A stretch of DNA of 6,991 nt from an uncultured bacterium (GTDB taxonomy: Bacteria > Bacteroidota > Bacteroidia > Bacteroidales > Muribaculaceae), in NCBI GenBank assembly GCA_946184715.1, contig CAMHGU010000117.1, forward strand, positions 1-6,991, given 5' to 3'. Of this stretch, positions 6,514-6,991 are shown piece by piece. Position 1 is the first letter of the stretch; every line of letters begins with the position of its first letter. The translations under genes were made by a program, and so were the position numbers. The notes beneath the pieces were generated by a model. It was not told the DNA's origin, did not search any database, and saw nothing but the letters and a program-made list of their open reading frames with translations.

Positions 6514-6544
6514 AGCGGGGCGGGCCATCACAGCCGGCCCCGCT
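6514..6544 (+). terminator. Strong stem-loop after the LRR remnant, possible terminator
   Basis: AGCGGGGC (6514-6521) pairs perfectly with GCCCCGCT (6537-6544). After one G·G mismatch, GGC (6523-6525) pairs with GCC (6533-6535) around the loop CATCACA. It begins 20 nt after the TGA at 6492-6494, the position expected of a terminator. No T-run follows on the plus strand, so it is either a non-canonical terminator or a structural repeat. Confidence 0.5.
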
Positions 6545-6574
6545 GCCGTTACACCCGTAGCGCCGCGCGCCCCA

Positions 6575-6610
6575 GAATCTCTACGGACTTACAGGACTAA
6601 CGGACTTGGC
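6575..6610 (+). repeat. 36-bp interspersed repeat, copy 2
   Basis: This matches copy 1 (58-93) at 35 of 36 positions, in the same orientation. GGACT occurs at 6585, 6594 and 6602, spaced 9 and 8 nt exactly as in copy 1. It lies 80 nt after the stop codon of the LRR remnant. Two copies 6.5 kb apart in flanking non-coding DNA suggest a dispersed genomic repeat rather than a local duplication. Confidence 0.75.
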
Positions 6611-6661
6611 TGGCGGCAGCAATCGCTGAAGGCGAGCAGCTCAGTAACCCCGTCGGCCACA

Positions 6662-6676
6662 GCGCACAGCGTGCGC
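6662..6676. repeat. Short perfect hairpin
   Basis: GCGCAC (6662-6667) pairs with GTGCGC (6671-6676) across loop AGC. It is part of the stem-loop cluster and has no assigned role. Confidence 0.4.
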
Positions 6677-6686
6677 CACAAGCCGG

Positions 6687-6720
6687 CGGGGACAGAGCGC
6701 GCTCGCATCAGTGTCGCCCG
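6687..6720. repeat. Bulged hairpin enclosing a 10-bp palindrome
   Basis: CGGGGACA (6687-6694) pairs with TGTCGCCCG (6712-6720), with G6716 bulged. The loop contains GAGCGCGCTC (6695-6704), a perfect 10-bp palindrome. The function is unknown. Confidence 0.35.
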
Positions 6721-6758
6721 ACATTGACCTCCACAGCGACAGTGCCAACCCCGTGCAA

Positions 6759-6778
6759 GCCTACCGCGCAGCGGTTGC
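6759..6778. repeat. Palindromic 20-nt repeat, copy A
   Basis: This is identical over 20 nt to copy B (6799-6818). The core is ACCGC (6763-6767) pairing with GCGGT (6771-6775) over loop GCA. Flanking TGCA (6754-6757) can pair with TGCA (6776-6779), leaving a five-base bulge on the 5' side. Confidence 0.65.
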
Positions 6779-6789
6779 ATTGACCGTAA

Positions 6790-6828
6790 CCCCACGTTGC
6801 CTACCGCGCAGCGGTTGCCTACGTGGGG
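6790..6828. repeat. Nested two-tier hairpin around repeat copy B
   Basis: CCCCACGT (6790-6797) pairs perfectly with ACGTGGGG (6821-6828). A symmetrical 5 x 5 internal loop follows, TGCCT on both sides. The inner stem is ACCGC (6803-6807) with GCGGT (6811-6815) and loop GCA. The whole is 39 nt. No T-tract follows, so it is not an obvious intrinsic terminator. Confidence 0.6.
6799..6818. repeat. Palindromic 20-nt repeat, copy B
   Basis: This is an exact copy of 6759-6778, offset by 40 nt. It sits inside the outer stem of the 6790-6828 hairpin, so here the core palindrome is presented at the tip of a longer stem. Confidence 0.65.
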
Positions 6829-6850
6829 CCAAGGCTAACGCCCACTAAAC

Positions 6851-6870
6851 AGCTACCTCGCAGAGGTTGC
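6851..6870. repeat. Palindromic 20-nt repeat, copy C (compensated variant)
   Basis: This matches copies A and B at 16 of 20 positions. Two of the four differences are partners in the stem. ACCGC/GCGGT becomes ACCTC (6855-6859)/GAGGT (6863-6867), so a G-C pair is replaced by T-A and the loop GCA is kept. G6852 and C6853 can pair with C6870 and G6869 beyond a T·T mismatch. Confidence 0.55.
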
Positions 6871-6921
6871 ACCCCGCCCGCCGTGGTTGAGGCGCCACCG
6901 GAGGCTCAACCCCCGGGGTGC
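6869..6921. repeat. Large two-tier hairpin
   Basis: GCACCCCG (6869-6876) pairs perfectly with CGGGGTGC (6914-6921). Inside it, GGTTGAG (6885-6891) pairs with CTCAACC (6905-6911). The asymmetric internal loop is CCCGCCGT on the left and CC on the right. Its first two bases are also the last two of repeat copy C, so the outer pairings of the two structures compete. Confidence 0.6.
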
Positions 6922-6939
6922 GCACCCTCTATGTGACGA

Positions 6940-6966
6940 GCCCCTTGCGGTTTCGAACCACGGGGC
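6940..6966. repeat. Stem-loop at the right edge
   Basis: GCCCC (6940-6944) pairs with GGGGC (6962-6966). Inside it, GGTT (6949-6952) pairs with AACC (6956-6959) over TCG. It is weaker than its neighbours. The GGTTTCGAACC core superficially resembles a tRNA T-arm, but the rest of a tRNA is missing. Confidence 0.35.
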
Positions 6967-6991
6967 AAGACGTGTCAGCGCAGCCGCGCGG

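Larger units (their letters stand above)
6495..6991. other. Non-coding, hairpin-rich region with repeats
   Basis: No frame here has gene-like features. Short frames at 6491-6727 (plus) and 6589-6795 (minus) overlap repeats and hairpins and look like chance. The region contains a strong stem-loop (6514-6544), the second 36-bp repeat (6575-6610), stem-loops at 6662-6676 and 6687-6720, and three related palindromic 20-nt repeats (6759-6870). Larger stem-loops lie at 6790-6828, 6869-6921 and 6940-6966. It is cut by the window edge, so the cluster may continue. Confidence 0.7.

Noticed and set aside
6759..6870. CRISPR array
   Set aside because: There are only three short repeats, the gaps are unequal (20 and 32 nt), copy C diverges, and no cas gene is present.
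6829..6870. Integron attC site (GGCTAACG with a GTTGC arm)
   Set aside because: The core-site consensus and arm arrangement do not fit, and no integrase or cassette genes are visible.
6933..6991. tRNA gene suggested by GGTTTCGAACC
   Set aside because: No acceptor, D or anticodon arms can be formed around it on either strand. The match is a short T-arm look-alike.

Overview
The window looks like chromosomal DNA from a GC-rich member of the Bacteroidales, possibly Muribaculaceae. The order is moderately sure and the family is a guess. Three things point there. Start codons lack Shine-Dalgarno sequences. Promoter-like TAnnTTTG boxes sit upstream of several genes (TAAATTTG, TACCTTTG and a weaker TATCTTCG). 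The protein content is typical of the group: a DUF2807 head-GIN-type protein, a BspA-type leucine-rich-repeat protein ending in a dockerin-like EF-hand motif, and RecQ, Dus and DinF-type MATE proteins.

Layout. Positions 1-191 are non-coding and hold one copy of a 36-bp repeat. Positions 192-3761 are a minus-strand operon, transcribed in the order dusB (tRNA dihydrouridine synthase), a secreted DUF2807 protein, then recQ. The first pair overlap by ATGA and the second pair are 16 nt apart. A divergent control region (3762-3946) separates this from a plus-strand pair: a small membrane-anchored protein with an acidic Gly/Tyr-rich tail (3947-4348), and 16 nt later a DinF-type MATE transporter (4365-5687). 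A 76-residue orphan gene on the minus strand (5659-5889) converges on dinF and overlaps its last 29 bp. Positions 5961-6494 carry the 3' part of a BspA-like gene with no start or signal peptide, best read as a 5'-truncated pseudogene. Positions 6495-6991 have no convincing gene. They hold the second copy of the 36-bp repeat and a dense series of stem-loops, including three related 20-nt palindromic repeats with one compensated base pair.

How the genes fit together. RecQ (DNA repair), Dus (tRNA modification) and DinF (export) are housekeeping or stress functions without an obvious joint pathway. Their grouping is probably ordinary operon packing. The accessory character lies at the right end: a gene remnant with mixed base composition, followed by a repeat-rich and hairpin-rich stretch that runs out of the window. 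I found no CRISPR array, phage genes, transposase, tRNA or rRNA, and no clear defence system. The most plausible undescribed element is the palindromic repeat cluster at 6759-6966.
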